64,000 nucleotides of DNA. Origin: Jatrophihabitans sp964252635. Lineage in GTDB: Bacteria; Actinomycetota; Actinomycetes; Mycobacteriales; Jatrophihabitantaceae. Every line of letters begins with the position of its first letter. The stretch's first letter is position 1. The translations under genes and the position numbers were made by a program. Below are positions 1 through 7,982 of this stretch, in pieces. A model generated the notes under the pieces. That model worked only from the letters and a program-made list of their open reading frames with translations, had not been told where the DNA came from and did not search any database. The DNA lies in contig NZ_CAXUNP010000011.1 of NCBI RefSeq assembly GCF_964252635.1, positions 38,889-102,888 of the forward strand. The letters are read 5' to 3'.

Positions 1-280
1 CGCGGATGCGGCGCTCGATGTCCTCGTCGCCCGGGAACCACGGCTCGCGCTCGGGCGGGATGGTGTTGATGTAGTCGGTGCTGCGCAGCCCCGGCACCCC
101 GACCTGGCGCTCGCGGGCCCGCTCGAGCAGTTTCAGCATCAGGTAGCGGGCGCGTTGCCGCCCGTCCGAGTCGATGGCCGCGTCCAGGGACTCCAGCCAT
201 TCCCGCGTCTCCTCGCGGTCTATGTCGGGCAACTGGTTGGGTAGGCCATCGGTGATGATGCCGAAACGGTCGCGGGTCAC
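1..280 (-). CDS. aceE: Pyruvate dehydrogenase E1 component, N-terminal part
   Basis: This is the first 93 residues of the homodimeric E1 (decarboxylating, thiamine-diphosphate dependent) subunit of pyruvate dehydrogenase; the rest lies beyond the left edge. The reading VTRDRFGIITDGLPNQLPDI is followed by a helical stretch and the family-typical block around STDYINTIPPEREPWFPGDE, then DIERRIR. The GTG start (280-278) is preceded on the minus strand by AGGAG with a 5-nt spacer. It is divergent from the DUF3052 gene, an arrangement I recall from mycobacteria (Rv2241/Rv2239c). Nothing unusual is visible in the part seen. Confidence 0.93.
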   Translation of the reverse strand, partial: MTRDRFGIITDGLPNQLPDIDREETREWLESLDAAIDSDGRQRARYLMLKLLERARERQVGVPGLRSTDYINTIPPEREPWFPGDEDIERRIR

Positions 281-450
281 GCGCACTCCTCACTGGGTCG
301 GGCAGTTCGACGAGGGCCGACGGGGTGGGCCGGTGCGTCGCCGATCTCCTCCAGTGAACACCCTGGGGAGCCGCTAGTGTCGGTCTACGAGTTACTCGGT
401 GGTACAGCAGCAGCAAGGCACGCATCCGTCGAACAGAGGAGATCGTCGTC

Positions 451-885
451 GTGAGCCCGACCGCCCCGTCCGGCAACGGACCGGGAATCGCCGAGCACCT
501 GGGACTGAAGCCCGGCATGATCGTCATGGAGTCCGGCTACGACGACGACGTGGACGACGACGTGCGGGACAGCGTCGCGGATCTGATCGGCAACGACCTG
601 GAGGACGAGGACACCGACGAGGTCGTCGACGTGGTCCTGCTCTGGTATCGCGACGGTGACGACGACCTGGTCGACGTCCTGGTCGACTCGATCTCCCCGC
701 TGGCCGACGACGGCTACATCTGGCTGCTGACCCCGAAGCGGGGCCGCGGCAACTACGTCGAGCCGTCCGACATCGCGGAGGCTGCGTCCATCGCGGGCCT
801 GTCGCAGACCTCGATCGCCACCGCCGGCGACGCCTGGTCGGCCGCTCGCCTCGTGGGCCGCAAGTCCTCCGGAGGAAAACGATGA
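451..885 (+). CDS. DUF3052 family protein
   Basis: A 144-residue acidic cytosolic protein of the actinobacterial DUF3052 family, whose biochemical role is not established. The family signature is the C-terminal part: LVDSISPLADDGYIWLLTPK, then GNYVEPSDIAEAASIAGL. An aspartate-rich run (YDDDVDDDV) sits near residue 31. The GTG start at 451 has a strong GAGGAGAT ribosome site 7 nt upstream. Its last codons overlap the start of the peroxiredoxin gene by 4 nt (ATGA), so the two are translationally coupled, as in mycobacteria where a DUF3052 gene also precedes ahpE. The 170-bp gap to aceE must hold two divergent promoters; I see no clear -10/-35 pair there. Confidence 0.88.
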   Translation: MSPTAPSGNGPGIAEHLGLKPGMIVMESGYDDDVDDDVRDSVADLIGNDLEDEDTDEVVDVVLLWYRDGDDDLVDVLVDSISPLADDGYIWLLTPKRGRGNYVEPSDIAEAASIAGLSQTSIATAGDAWSAARLVGRKSSGGKR

Positions 886-1343
886 CCGCGCCCGCCGTCG
901 GCGACAAGGCCCCCGACTTCACGCTGAAGGACCAGAACAACGAGGAGGTCACGCTTTCCTCGTTCCGCGGTGAGAAGGCGGTGCTGATCGTCTTCTACCC
1001 CTTCGCGTTCACCGGCATCTGCACCGGCGAACTGACCCGCGTTCGCGACGAGCTCGACACCTTCCAGAACGACGACGTGCAGGTCGTGACGATCAGCGTC
1101 GACTCGCCGTACACGCACAAGGTGTTCAGCGAGCGCGAGGGCTTCGACTTCCCGCTGCTGTCGGACTTCTGGCCGCACGGTGCGGTGGCCCAGGCCTACG
1201 GCTCGTTCCACGACGGGGGCGGCATGGCCATGCGGGGCACCTTCCTCGTCGACAAGGACGGCATCGTGCGCTTCGCCGAGGTCAACGGCCCGGGCGACGG
1301 CCGCGACGCGTCGGCCTGGCAGGCGGCGATCAGCGCCCTCTGA
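882..1343 (+). CDS. ahpE: AhpE-like one-cysteine peroxiredoxin
   Basis: A 153-residue AhpC/TSA-fold peroxidase that reduces hydroperoxides and peroxynitrite in the cytosol. The peroxidatic motif FYPFAFTGICTGEL places Thr44 and Cys47 as in the family; there is no second cysteine, so it is a 1-Cys enzyme that needs an external thiol for recycling. An arginine follows in GGGMAMRGTFLVD (about residue 120), where peroxiredoxins carry the active-site arginine. The match of PFAFTGICTGEL to mycobacterial AhpE makes the subfamily likely. The start ATG overlaps the stop of the DUF3052 gene. Confidence 0.92.
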   Translation: MTAPAVGDKAPDFTLKDQNNEEVTLSSFRGEKAVLIVFYPFAFTGICTGELTRVRDELDTFQNDDVQVVTISVDSPYTHKVFSEREGFDFPLLSDFWPHGAVAQAYGSFHDGGGMAMRGTFLVDKDGIVRFAEVNGPGDGRDASAWQAAISAL

Positions 1344-1385
1344 GCGCGAGCCCGGGTCCGGGCCGGCCGCACGTACGCTGAAGTC

Positions 1386-2693
1386 GTGCTGCGCGCCATG
1401 GTCTGGACGCTTCGCCAGCCGCGCTACGCGACGCTGGCCGCGATCATGCTGGTGCTGGCCCTCGGCTGCGTCGGGGCGGGCACCTTCGAGCTGCACCGCT
1501 TCCACGAGAAGCGCCACGACAACGGTGTGCTGCGCTCGAACGCGCACTCCGCGCCCGTGCCGCTGACGACCGGTCTGGTCCCGCTCACCGGCCGGGGTGA
1601 TGCGCCGGGGGCCCTCGCGATCCGGTACTGCACGGTGACGGTCCGGGGCACGTTCGAGGCCGCGGGTCAGCAATACCTCGACGACCAGTCGCAGGGCGGC
1701 CGGCGCGGGTTCCTGGTGCTGACGCCGCTCCGCACCGCGGCGGGGATCGTGCTGGTGGGCCGGGGGTTCGTCGCCGCGACCGCGGACGAGACGCGCCCGG
1801 CCGCGATCCCGGGACCGCCGAGCGGACCGGTCACGCTGCAGGGGCGACTGCAGACCGTCTCGAACGGTACGGACCACGCCGGCCAGCTGCCCCGGGAGGA
1901 GATCACGGCGGTGAACCCGAGCCGCCAGGCAGCCCGCCTCGGCGCGCCGGTGTTCCAGACCTACCTCACCTCGTTGCGCGGCCAGCCGGGCACCGCCGGC
2001 CTGAACGCCCTGCCCGCCCCGGACCTGTCCAACCCGACCGGCGGCGCCGGTGAGCTGCAGCTGCTGTCCTACGTCATCCAGTGGTACGTCTTCGCCGTGC
2101 TGGCGCTGCTCGCACCGTTCGTGTTCGCCCGGGCCGATGCGAAAGAAGCTCGCAAACGCTTCCTCGGTCTCGACGACGACGACGTCGAGTTCGACCTGGC
2201 GGCACGGGCTGCATCGTCGGACGCGGCCCGCCCAGCGCTGCCGGGCGGCGGGGCCGACCCCGGGCCGGACCTCTCGCCGATGGTGCGACAGCGTGCTGAG
2301 CTCGCGCGCGCCGGGGCGGAGGCGCAGTGGCAGCGCGCCGAGCGGTTGGCCGACCGGTACGGACGTTCCCTGGGTCCGCGACCGGACCCGGACGCCGTGC
2401 GTCGGGCACCGGTCCTGCGCGAGCCGGCGGGCCCGGACAGCGACGTCACACCGCACCGCAGCGGGGACACCTACCACGGCTCGTACAACGACTACCTGTG
2501 GTCGCTGGCCATGGCCGACGGGCGGATCCCCGAGGGGACGCCCGACGCACCGCACGCGTCGTCGACCGATCGTCGCGGCGCACCGGACGAGACCCGAACG
2601 TCACCCCGGGTGATCGACGCCGATCCGGTCGACCCCCCGCCGGACAGGCCGCACACCGACGGGAGCGGCAAGGGCCCCGGTCGCGGGCGCTGA
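1386..2693 (+). CDS. SURF1 family cytochrome oxidase biogenesis protein with long C-terminal tail
   Basis: A 435-residue SURF1-like membrane protein, expected to help assemble the heme-copper oxidase. The first transmembrane segment is at about residues 15-35 (RYATLAAIMLVLALGCVGAG), then the extracytoplasmic SURF1 body with CTVTVRGTFEA and LVLTPLRTAAGIVLVGRGFV. The second segment is at about 228-248 (SYVIQWYVFAVLALLAPFVF). Bacterial SURF1 proteins usually end near 250-280 residues; here about 180 charged, low-complexity, proline-rich residues follow and should be cytoplasmic. The GTG at 1386 lacks a Shine-Dalgarno site, but TACGCT lies 6 nt upstream, fitting a leaderless mRNA. Confidence 0.85.
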   Translation: MLRAMVWTLRQPRYATLAAIMLVLALGCVGAGTFELHRFHEKRHDNGVLRSNAHSAPVPLTTGLVPLTGRGDAPGALAIRYCTVTVRGTFEAAGQQYLDDQSQGGRRGFLVLTPLRTAAGIVLVGRGFVAATADETRPAAIPGPPSGPVTLQGRLQTVSNGTDHAGQLPREEITAVNPSRQAARLGAPVFQTYLTSLRGQPGTAGLNALPAPDLSNPTGGAGELQLLSYVIQWYVFAVLALLAPFVFARADAKEARKRFLGLDDDDVEFDLAARAASSDAARPALPGGGADPGPDLSPMVRQRAELARAGAEAQWQRAERLADRYGRSLGPRPDPDAVRRAPVLREPAGPDSDVTPHRSGDTYHGSYNDYLWSLAMADGRIPEGTPDAPHASSTDRRGAPDETRTSPRVIDADPVDPPPDRPHTDGSGKGPGRGR

Positions 2694-2747
2694 GCCCCGT
2701 CGTCGGTGGCCTGTACCCTCGGCGGGCGCGGCAGGGCCGTGCTGAGG

Positions 2748-2822
2748 GGGCGTTTAGCTCAGCGGGAGAGCACTCGGTTTACACCCGAGCGGTCACTGGT
2801 TCGATCCCAGTAACGCCCACCA
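2748..2822 (+). tRNA. tRNA-Val (anticodon TAC)
   Basis: The cloverleaf is complete: acceptor GGGCGTT/AACGCCC, a D arm beginning TAGCTCAGCGGGA, anticodon stem CTCGG/CCGAG with loop TTTACAC (anticodon TAC at 2780-2782), and a T arm ACTGG-TTCGATC-CCAGT. The discriminator A is at 2819 and CCA is encoded at 2820-2822. It reads GTA valine codons. Confidence 0.97.
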
Positions 2823-3167
2823 TCGCGCTCAGCTCGGTAAAGGGCGCGCGAGGCGGATACACCCGTCCACATGACGCGGGCAACCTTTTTTGCTTAATCG
2901 TTGCCTATATGTCACCGTCGTCGGCAGGCCGCGGGCCCTCCACACCGGAGGCTCGCCGCACCGGGCAGGGATGGTGCGACGTGCCGGCTCCGAACCAGGA
3001 GGGCCGCGCCGGGGCCGACCCGGGATCCCCGATAGCTGAACACAGGTCGCCACGAACACCCCTTCGGGGCGGCGACCGCTCGTCAGTGGCAGGCACCGAG
3101 CCCCACGACGACGGGGAACGATCCGAAAGCACGGCGCCAGGCGCCGTCGGGAAAGGCAAACACCTTC
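2823..3167 (+). promoter_or_regulatory. Long structured leader before the Rpf gene; possible c-di-AMP (ydaO-type) riboswitch
   Basis: This 345-bp gene-free stretch separates tRNA-Val from the resuscitation-promoting factor. Its first part is AT-richer (2883-2911), with TATATG at 2906-2911 as a possible -10 box, which would give a leader of about 250 nt. The leader holds strong hairpins: GGTCGCC (3045-3051) pairs with GGCGACC (3071-3077) around a UUCG-capped inner hairpin, and ACGGCGCC/GGCGCCGT at 3131-3147 lies just before the ribosome site. CCCCGATAGCTGAACAC (from about 3027) resembles the conserved CCGACAGCUAACC part of ydaO riboswitches, which control rpf genes in actinobacteria. I could not fold or score it, so the riboswitch identity is a guess. 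Confidence 0.35.
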
Positions 3168-3866
3168 ATGGCATCACGTTCCTACGTGCCTCGGCACAGC
3201 GCAGTCCCCGAGCCCTCCACCGGCGGCGTCCGCCGTTCGGTGACGGTGCTCGCGAGCTCCGTCGGGGCCGCCGCGGTGGCCACCACCGCCTTCGCGGGCA
3301 CCGCCGAGGCGTCGTCCGCGCACCACACCGTCTGGGACCGCGTCGCGAAGTGCGAGAGCACCCAGAACTGGCACATCCACACCGGCAACGGCTACTACGG
3401 CGGGCTGCAGTTCGACTCGCACACCTGGAAGGCCTACAACGGCGGCAAGTACGCCGGCCGAGCTGACCGCGCCACCCGCGGTGAGCAGATCCAGGTCGCC
3501 CGTCGCGTGCTGAAGAAGCAGGGTCCGGGCGCCTGGCCGGTCTGCGGCCCGCGTGCCGGCCTGTCCAAGTCGAGCGGTCACGCCACCGGCGCACACCTGC
3601 CCGCGGACGCCGGCGACGGCATGAACGGCAGCGGCACCGTCCGCGCCGCGTCGAAGCACAAGCACGTCGCCAAGAAGCACGCGACCACCCACAAGTCGCG
3701 CGCCTCGCACCACGGCACGATCACGGTGCACCGCGGCGACACGCTCAGCCGCCTGGCCAGCAAGCACCACGTGCACGGTGGCTGGAAGGCCCTGTACCGG
3801 GCCAACAAGAAGCACCTGCACAACCCGAACGTCCTGCACATCGGTCAGAAGCTCGTTCTGCCGTGA
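3168..3866 (+). CDS. Secreted resuscitation-promoting factor with LysM domain
   Basis: A 232-residue secreted muralytic enzyme. The N-terminus is a signal peptide (RRSVTVLASSVGAAAVATTA, cleavage near residue 47-50). The Rpf transglycosylase-like domain follows (about 52-130), with the catalytic glutamate at Glu63 in AKCESTQNWHIHTGNGYYGG and the paired cysteines of the family (Cys62 and the Cys in WPVCGPRAG). A His/Lys-rich linker leads to a C-terminal LysM domain (about 183-232, HRGDTLSRLASKH to HIGQKLVLP) that binds peptidoglycan. Rpf enzymes cleave glycan strands and help dormant actinobacteria regrow. It is monocistronic, bounded by a structured leader and a terminator. Confidence 0.95.
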   Translation: MASRSYVPRHSAVPEPSTGGVRRSVTVLASSVGAAAVATTAFAGTAEASSAHHTVWDRVAKCESTQNWHIHTGNGYYGGLQFDSHTWKAYNGGKYAGRADRATRGEQIQVARRVLKKQGPGAWPVCGPRAGLSKSSGHATGAHLPADAGDGMNGSGTVRAASKHKHVAKKHATTHKSRASHHGTITVHRGDTLSRLASKHHVHGGWKALYRANKKHLHNPNVLHIGQKLVLP

Positions 3867-3904
3867 CCGTTCGGCAGCACCAGCACGGCAACAGCGTCAC
3901 CGCG

Positions 3905-3932
3905 ACGGCCCGGGCCTCATGGTCCGGGCCGT
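3905..3932 (+). terminator. Terminator hairpin after the Rpf gene
   Basis: A 9-bp perfect stem, ACGGCCCGG/CCGGGCCGT, with a 10-nt loop, followed by TGTCGTGT. It lies 39 nt after the Rpf stop codon, before the MaoC gene. There is no real T-run, which is common in actinobacteria. Confidence 0.7.
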
Positions 3933-3978
3933 TGTCGTGTCGCTACGGTCGGGACGACACCCGAGGAGAGGACGCATC

Positions 3979-4446
3979 GTGGCACTGGCGACGTACGGCA
4001 GCATCGAGGACCTTGAGGCCGGGATCGGCGTCGAGGTCGGGCCCGGCGAGTGGTTCGAGGTCGACCAGGAACGCGTCAACGCCTTCGCCGACGCCACGAA
4101 CGACCACCAGTGGATACATCTCGACGCCGAGCGCGCGGCCAAGGGCCCGTTCGGCCGCACCGTCGCCCACGGGTACCTGACCCTGTCGCTCGTGCCGTAC
4201 TTCGTCGCCTCGCTGCGCGAGGTGCGCAACGTCGCGATGGCGGTCAACTACGGATTGAACAAGGTGCGCTTCCCCGCCCCGGTGCCCGTCGGCAGCCGGC
4301 TCCGGGCCACCAGTTCGATGGCCACCGTCGACCGGCTCGACGAGCGGTCGGCCCAGGTCGTCACCGTCGTGACCCTGCACATCGAGGGCACCGACAAGCC
4401 GGCGTGCGTCGCCGAGACCGTCGCGCGGATCTACTTCCAGGGCTGA
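3979..4446 (+). CDS. MaoC family dehydratase ((R)-specific enoyl-CoA hydratase-like)
   Basis: A 155-residue hot-dog-fold hydratase acting on enoyl-thioesters in fatty-acid metabolism. The hydratase-2 motif FADATNDHQWIH gives the catalytic Asp42 and His47, and GPFGRTVAHGYLTLSL completes the signature. I chose GTG 3979 because GAGGAGAGG lies just upstream; an in-frame reading continues back to 3778 but runs into the terminator. The single-domain length is normal for the family. The exact substrate cannot be inferred. Confidence 0.88.
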   Translation: MALATYGSIEDLEAGIGVEVGPGEWFEVDQERVNAFADATNDHQWIHLDAERAAKGPFGRTVAHGYLTLSLVPYFVASLREVRNVAMAVNYGLNKVRFPAPVPVGSRLRATSSMATVDRLDERSAQVVTVVTLHIEGTDKPACVAETVARIYFQG

Positions 4447-4486
4447 CGCGGCAGGGTCGACGCGGCTGGGTCGACGCGGCACGGCC
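4445..4486. repeat. Three tandem copies of a 14-bp repeat
   Basis: GACGCGGCAGGGTC, GACGCGGCTGGGTC and GACGCGGCACGGCC stand head to tail at 4445-4458, 4459-4472 and 4473-4486, starting inside the MaoC stop codon and filling most of the 56-bp gap to the convergent PLDc_N-type gene. The function is unknown; slippage in an intergenic gap is the simplest reading. Confidence 0.8.
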
Positions 4487-4502
4487 GATACGGCTCGGTC
4501 CG

Positions 4503-4835
4503 TCAGGCCTCCGGGTCGTCGCGCTCCTGCTCGCGGGCCCGGCGCTGCTCGCGCATCCGCGCGTCCAGGGTCGCGAGGAACTCCTCGTCGTCGTCGGGCG
4601 AGCCCGGACGCGCCTGGGTACGTCCGGCACCGACGAGTACGCGCTGCTGCGTCCACGGCCGCCCGAACACCAGCCAGGCGATGCCCCCGATGGCTGCGAA
4701 CACCACCACGATCAGCAACCACGCCAGCTTGGGCAGGGTGCGCACCTGGTCGCGGCGGGTGATGACGACGTCGATGATGCAGAACACCCACACGCCGAAC
4801 GCGACCACGCCGAGAATCCCGTCGAAGAACAGCAT
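4503..4835 (-). CDS. PLDc_N domain membrane protein
   Basis: About 110 residues. Two hydrophobic segments (LGVVAFGVWVFCIIDVVI and LAWLLIVVVFAAIGGIAWLV) flank the loop TRRDQVRTLPK, and GRPW follows; this is the phospholipase-D-nuclease N-terminal (PLDc_N) pattern found as a stand-alone small membrane protein in actinobacteria. The charged C-terminal tail is cytoplasmic. An ATG at 4841 also exists, but GAGAGG directly abuts it, whereas the ATG at 4835 has that site 6 nt upstream, so 4835 is preferred. The role is unknown. Confidence 0.8.
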   Translation of the reverse strand: MLFFDGILGVVAFGVWVFCIIDVVITRRDQVRTLPKLAWLLIVVVFAAIGGIAWLVFGRPWTQQRVLVGAGRTQARPGSPDDDEEFLATLDARMREQRRAREQERDDPEA

Positions 4836-4928
4836 GTGCATCCTCTCGTCGGGGTCGACGTCTCGGAGGCTACGCGACGGTATGAAGCGCCGGCTTTGAG
4901 TCCGGACGCACGGAGTAGGTTCGCCGTC

Positions 4929-6092
4929 GTGTCCGACCCCGGCAACGCGCCCACCCTGGGTGAGGTGAAAGCCGTCCTGGACGGCTGGTTCGACCCGCGC
5001 TGGGCCGAGTCGTGGGACGCCGTGGGTCTGGTCTGCGGAGATCCCGCCGAGCGCGTCGACCGCATCCTGCTCGCGGTCGACGCAGTACCGGCGACCGTCG
5101 CCGAGGCGGTCGACAACCGCGCCGGGCTATTGCTCACCCATCACCCGTTGCTGCTCGGCGGCGTCCACGGGGTGCCCGCCGACGACCCCAAGGGCGGCCT
5201 GGTCCACCGGATGATCCGCGGTCGGGTCGCGCACCTCGTCGCGCACACCAACGCCGACGTCGCCGACCCGGGCGTCTCGGACGCGCTGGCCGATCGCCTC
5301 GGGCTCACCGACCTCCGTCCGCTCGACGCTCAGGACGAACAGGTCGTCGACAAGCTCGTCGTCTTCGTCCCGCACGCCGACGCCGAGGCGGTGACGGACG
5401 CGCTCGCCGCGGCCGGGGCGGGCCGGCTCGGCGACTACGAGCGGTGCGCGTGGACGACCCGGGGCGAGGGCACGTTCCGGCCGCTGCCCGGCGCGAGCCC
5501 CGCCGTCGGTTCGATCGACGAGCTCACGCGCGTCCCGGAGACGCGCATCGAGATGGTGGTGCCCAGGACGGTCCGGGCCGACGTCGTGGCCGCCCTGCGC
5601 GCCGCGCACCCGTACGAGGAACCGGCGTTCGACCTGCTGGCCCAGGCGCCGCTGCCGTCACGACGCGGCACCGGGCGCCTCGGCGAGCTGCGCGACGCGA
5701 CCGCGCTCTCCGCGTTCACCGAGCAGGTGGCGGCCGCGCTGCCGGCGACCGCGTGGGGCGTGCGGGCGGCGGGCGACCCCGAGCGGCCCGTCCGCACGGT
5801 GGCCGTGTGCGGCGGGTCCGGTGGCTCGCTGGCCGACGAGGCCCGCCGCCGCGGCGCCGACGCGTTCGTCACGGCCGACCTGCGTCACCACCCAGTCGTC
5901 GAGGCCGTCACAGAACGCGGCCCCGGCACGATGGCGCTGGTCGACGCCGCCCACTGGGCCACGGAGGCGCCGTGGCTCGACGCCGTCGCCGTGCGCCTGC
6001 GCGAACACTTCGGCACTACGGTGGACGTGCGGGTGTCGCGGCTCGTCACCGACCCGTGGACGGTGCACGCCCCGTCGCGTCCGACCCCCTGA
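4929..6092 (+). CDS. Nif3-like dinuclear metal-centre protein (DUF34/GTP cyclohydrolase I type 2)
   Basis: A 387-residue NIF3 family protein. The first metal-binding half holds LLTHHPLLLGGVHG and LVAHTNADVADPGV, and the second has FVTADLRHHPVVEA and LVDAAHWATE, which together form the two-metal site. The middle region (from VVFVPHADAEAVTDALAAAG to AAHPYEEPAFDLL) is the PII-like insert of the longer family members. The biochemical role is unsettled. The GTG at 4929 has no Shine-Dalgarno site but TAGGTT ends 7 nt upstream, fitting a leaderless start. In mycobacteria the same order Nif3, zinc ribbon, RNase H is kept (Rv2230c-Rv2228c). Confidence 0.9.
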   Translation: MSDPGNAPTLGEVKAVLDGWFDPRWAESWDAVGLVCGDPAERVDRILLAVDAVPATVAEAVDNRAGLLLTHHPLLLGGVHGVPADDPKGGLVHRMIRGRVAHLVAHTNADVADPGVSDALADRLGLTDLRPLDAQDEQVVDKLVVFVPHADAEAVTDALAAAGAGRLGDYERCAWTTRGEGTFRPLPGASPAVGSIDELTRVPETRIEMVVPRTVRADVVAALRAAHPYEEPAFDLLAQAPLPSRRGTGRLGELRDATALSAFTEQVAAALPATAWGVRAAGDPERPVRTVAVCGGSGGSLADEARRRGADAFVTADLRHHPVVEAVTERGPGTMALVDAAHWATEAPWLDAVAVRLREHFGTTVDVRVSRLVTDPWTVHAPSRPTP

Positions 6093-6124
6093 TCCCGACC
6101 GCACGCCGAGGAGCCCGACCGCAC

Positions 6125-6862
6125 GTGAACGCCGATCCCGCCGACCAGCTCCGTCTGCTCGACCTGCAGGCCGCCGACACCGCGCTGGCCCAGCTCGCGC
6201 ACCGCCGACGCACGCTGCCCGAACTCGCGCAGCTCGCCGCGAAGGAGAAGGACGCGGCCGAGGTCAACAACCGGGTGATCGACGCGCAGACCCTCGTGGC
6301 CGACATCGAGCTCGAGCAGCGGCGGCTGGAGAACGACGTGGACACCGTGCGCACGCGGGCGGCGAAGGACGACGCCCGGCTGCAGTCGGGCGGCCTGCCG
6401 TCGCGCGAGCTCGAGGGCCTGCAGCACGAGATCGCGTCGTTGGCCCGTCGCCAGTCCTCGCTCGAGGACGACCTGCTCGACGTCATGGAGCGTGCCGAGC
6501 AGGCCGGGGCCACGCTGGGCGTGGCGACCTCTGACGAGCAGGCCGTCCGCGCCGAGGTCAGCGAGCTGCAGGTCCGTCGGGACAGCTCGTTCGGTGAGAT
6601 CGACGACGCGATCGGCCAGCGCGAACCGCAGCGCGCGGCCATCGCGAGCGCCCTGCCCCCCGACCTGCTCGCGCTGTACGAGAAGTCCCGCGCCAGCGGT
6701 GGGCACGGTGCGGCCATGCTGCGGCAGCGCCGGTGCGAGGGCTGCCGCATCGAGCTGTCGGGCAGCGAGGTGTCGGCCCTGCGCGCGGCCGCGCCCGCCG
6801 CGGTGGTGCGCTGCGAGAACTGTCGCGCCATCCTGGTCCGCACGTCGGAGTCCGGACTCTGA
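6125..6862 (+). CDS. Coiled-coil protein with C-terminal zinc ribbon
   Basis: A 245-residue protein, mostly a long antiparallel coiled coil (about residues 10-180, rich in Glu, Arg, Leu and Ala), ending in a four-cysteine zinc ribbon (RRCEGCRIELSG then VVRCENCRAIL). This is the C4-type zinc-ribbon family found next to Nif3 in many bacteria (Rv2229c in M. tuberculosis). Its job is unknown; the architecture suggests nucleic-acid or protein-scaffold binding. The GTG start is 33 nt after the Nif3 stop, and its own stop overlaps the next gene. Confidence 0.88.
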   Translation: MNADPADQLRLLDLQAADTALAQLAHRRRTLPELAQLAAKEKDAAEVNNRVIDAQTLVADIELEQRRLENDVDTVRTRAAKDDARLQSGGLPSRELEGLQHEIASLARRQSSLEDDLLDVMERAEQAGATLGVATSDEQAVRAEVSELQVRRDSSFGEIDDAIGQREPQRAAIASALPPDLLALYEKSRASGGHGAAMLRQRRCEGCRIELSGSEVSALRAAAPAAVVRCENCRAILVRTSESGL

Positions 6863-7941
6863 CCACCCACGTCGTCGTCGAGGCCGACGGCGGGTCGCGC
6901 GGCAACCCGGGCCCGGCCGGTTACGGCGCGGCCGTGCTCGACCCCGCGACCGGCGCGGTGCTCGCCGAGCGCAACGACGGCATCGGCGTCGAGACCAACA
7001 ACGTCGCCGAGTACCGCGGCCTGATCGCCGGGCTGGACGCGGCGCGGGAGCTGGGCGCGACGCACGTCGCCGTGCGAATGGACTCCAAGCTGGTCGTCGA
7101 GCAGATGTCCGGGCGCTGGCAGGTGAAGCACCCGGCCATGAAACCGCTGCAACGTCAGGCGGCCGAGCTCGCCCGCACCTTCGACGCCGTCGACTACACC
7201 TGGATTCCGCGCGCCGAGAACGCGCACGCCGACCGGTTGGCCAACGAGGCGATGGACCGCGCGGCCGGCATCGAACGACCGTCGCGCGCTGCGTCCGCAG
7301 CACCTCCTGCGTCCGGGTCCTGGACGCCACCCACCGGCCCGGCGACCCGGGTGCTGCTCGTCCGGCACGGCGCCACCGTCCACTCGGCCGAACGGCGCTT
7401 CTCCGGCCGCAACGACCTGCCCCTGAACGACGTCGGAACGGCCCAGGCCGTCGCGCTGGCCACGCGGGACTTCGGCGACGTCGACGTCGTGCTGGCCTCG
7501 CCGCTGCGCCGGGCGCGGCAGACGGCCGAGGCCATCGCGGCCCCGCGCGGGCTGGACGTGCAGGTCGTCGACGATCTCGTGGAGCTGGACTTCGGGACGT
7601 TCGAGGGGCTCAGCATGGCCGAGGCCCGGGCCGCCGACCCCGACGGCCTCGCGGCATGGCTCGGGTCGCCCGACGTCGCACCGCCGGGTGGCGAGTCGTT
7701 CGCCGCGCTGGCGCGCCGGGTGCGTCGTGCCCGCGACACGATCGTCGCCGAGCGCGCGGGCCAGACCGTTCTGCTCGTCTCGCACGTGACGCCCATCAAG
7801 ACGCTCGTCCGCCTGGCCGTCGACGCGCCCCCGTCGGCGATGATGCGCATCCACCTCGACACCGCGAGCGTGTCCCGCATCGACTACGTGGGTGTGCACT
7901 CCGTCTCGCTGCGGCTGTTCAACGACACCAGCCACCTCTGA
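6859..7941 (+). CDS. Bifunctional RNase HI / histidine phosphatase
   Basis: An N-terminal RNase HI domain (about 1-135) has VVVEADGGSRGNPGPAGYGA, NNVAEYRGLIAGL, RMDSKLVVEQMSG and ENAHADRLAN, giving the four acidic active-site residues. A linker then joins a histidine-phosphatase domain (about 160-355) with LLVRHGAT, ASPLRRARQTAEAI, LDFGTFEGL and LLVSHVTPIK. This fusion is known from Rv2228c, which degrades RNA in RNA/DNA hybrids and has acid/alpha-ribazole phosphatase activity. No ATG or GTG fits the family start. CTG at 6859 overlaps the previous stop as CTGA, with GGAG 8 nt upstream, and gives LTTHVVVEADGG. The alternative GTG 6733 would overlap the previous gene by 130 nt. Confidence 0.9.
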   Translation: MTTHVVVEADGGSRGNPGPAGYGAAVLDPATGAVLAERNDGIGVETNNVAEYRGLIAGLDAARELGATHVAVRMDSKLVVEQMSGRWQVKHPAMKPLQRQAAELARTFDAVDYTWIPRAENAHADRLANEAMDRAAGIERPSRAASAAPPASGSWTPPTGPATRVLLVRHGATVHSAERRFSGRNDLPLNDVGTAQAVALATRDFGDVDVVLASPLRRARQTAEAIAAPRGLDVQVVDDLVELDFGTFEGLSMAEARAADPDGLAAWLGSPDVAPPGGESFAALARRVRRARDTIVAERAGQTVLLVSHVTPIKTLVRLAVDAPPSAMMRIHLDTASVSRIDYVGVHSVSLRLFNDTSHL

Positions 7942-7963
7942 CGCGCCGATCACCTGGGCGTCA
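7939..7963. terminator. Bidirectional terminator hairpin
   Basis: TGACGC (7939-7944) pairs with GCGTCA (7958-7963) around a 13-nt loop with two further GC pairs. It sits between the convergent RNase H/phosphatase and permease genes. Confidence 0.5.
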
Positions 7964-7982
7964 GCAGGAGCGGAACGACGGG

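Noticed and set aside
753..2555. A 600-codon open frame on the minus strand
   Set aside because: Antisense to the peroxiredoxin and SURF1 genes, with biased Arg/Val/Gly composition and no recognisable domain.
3778..3978. Upstream extension of the MaoC gene
   Set aside because: It would cross the Rpf gene end and the terminator; GTG 3979 has a strong ribosome site and the right family length.
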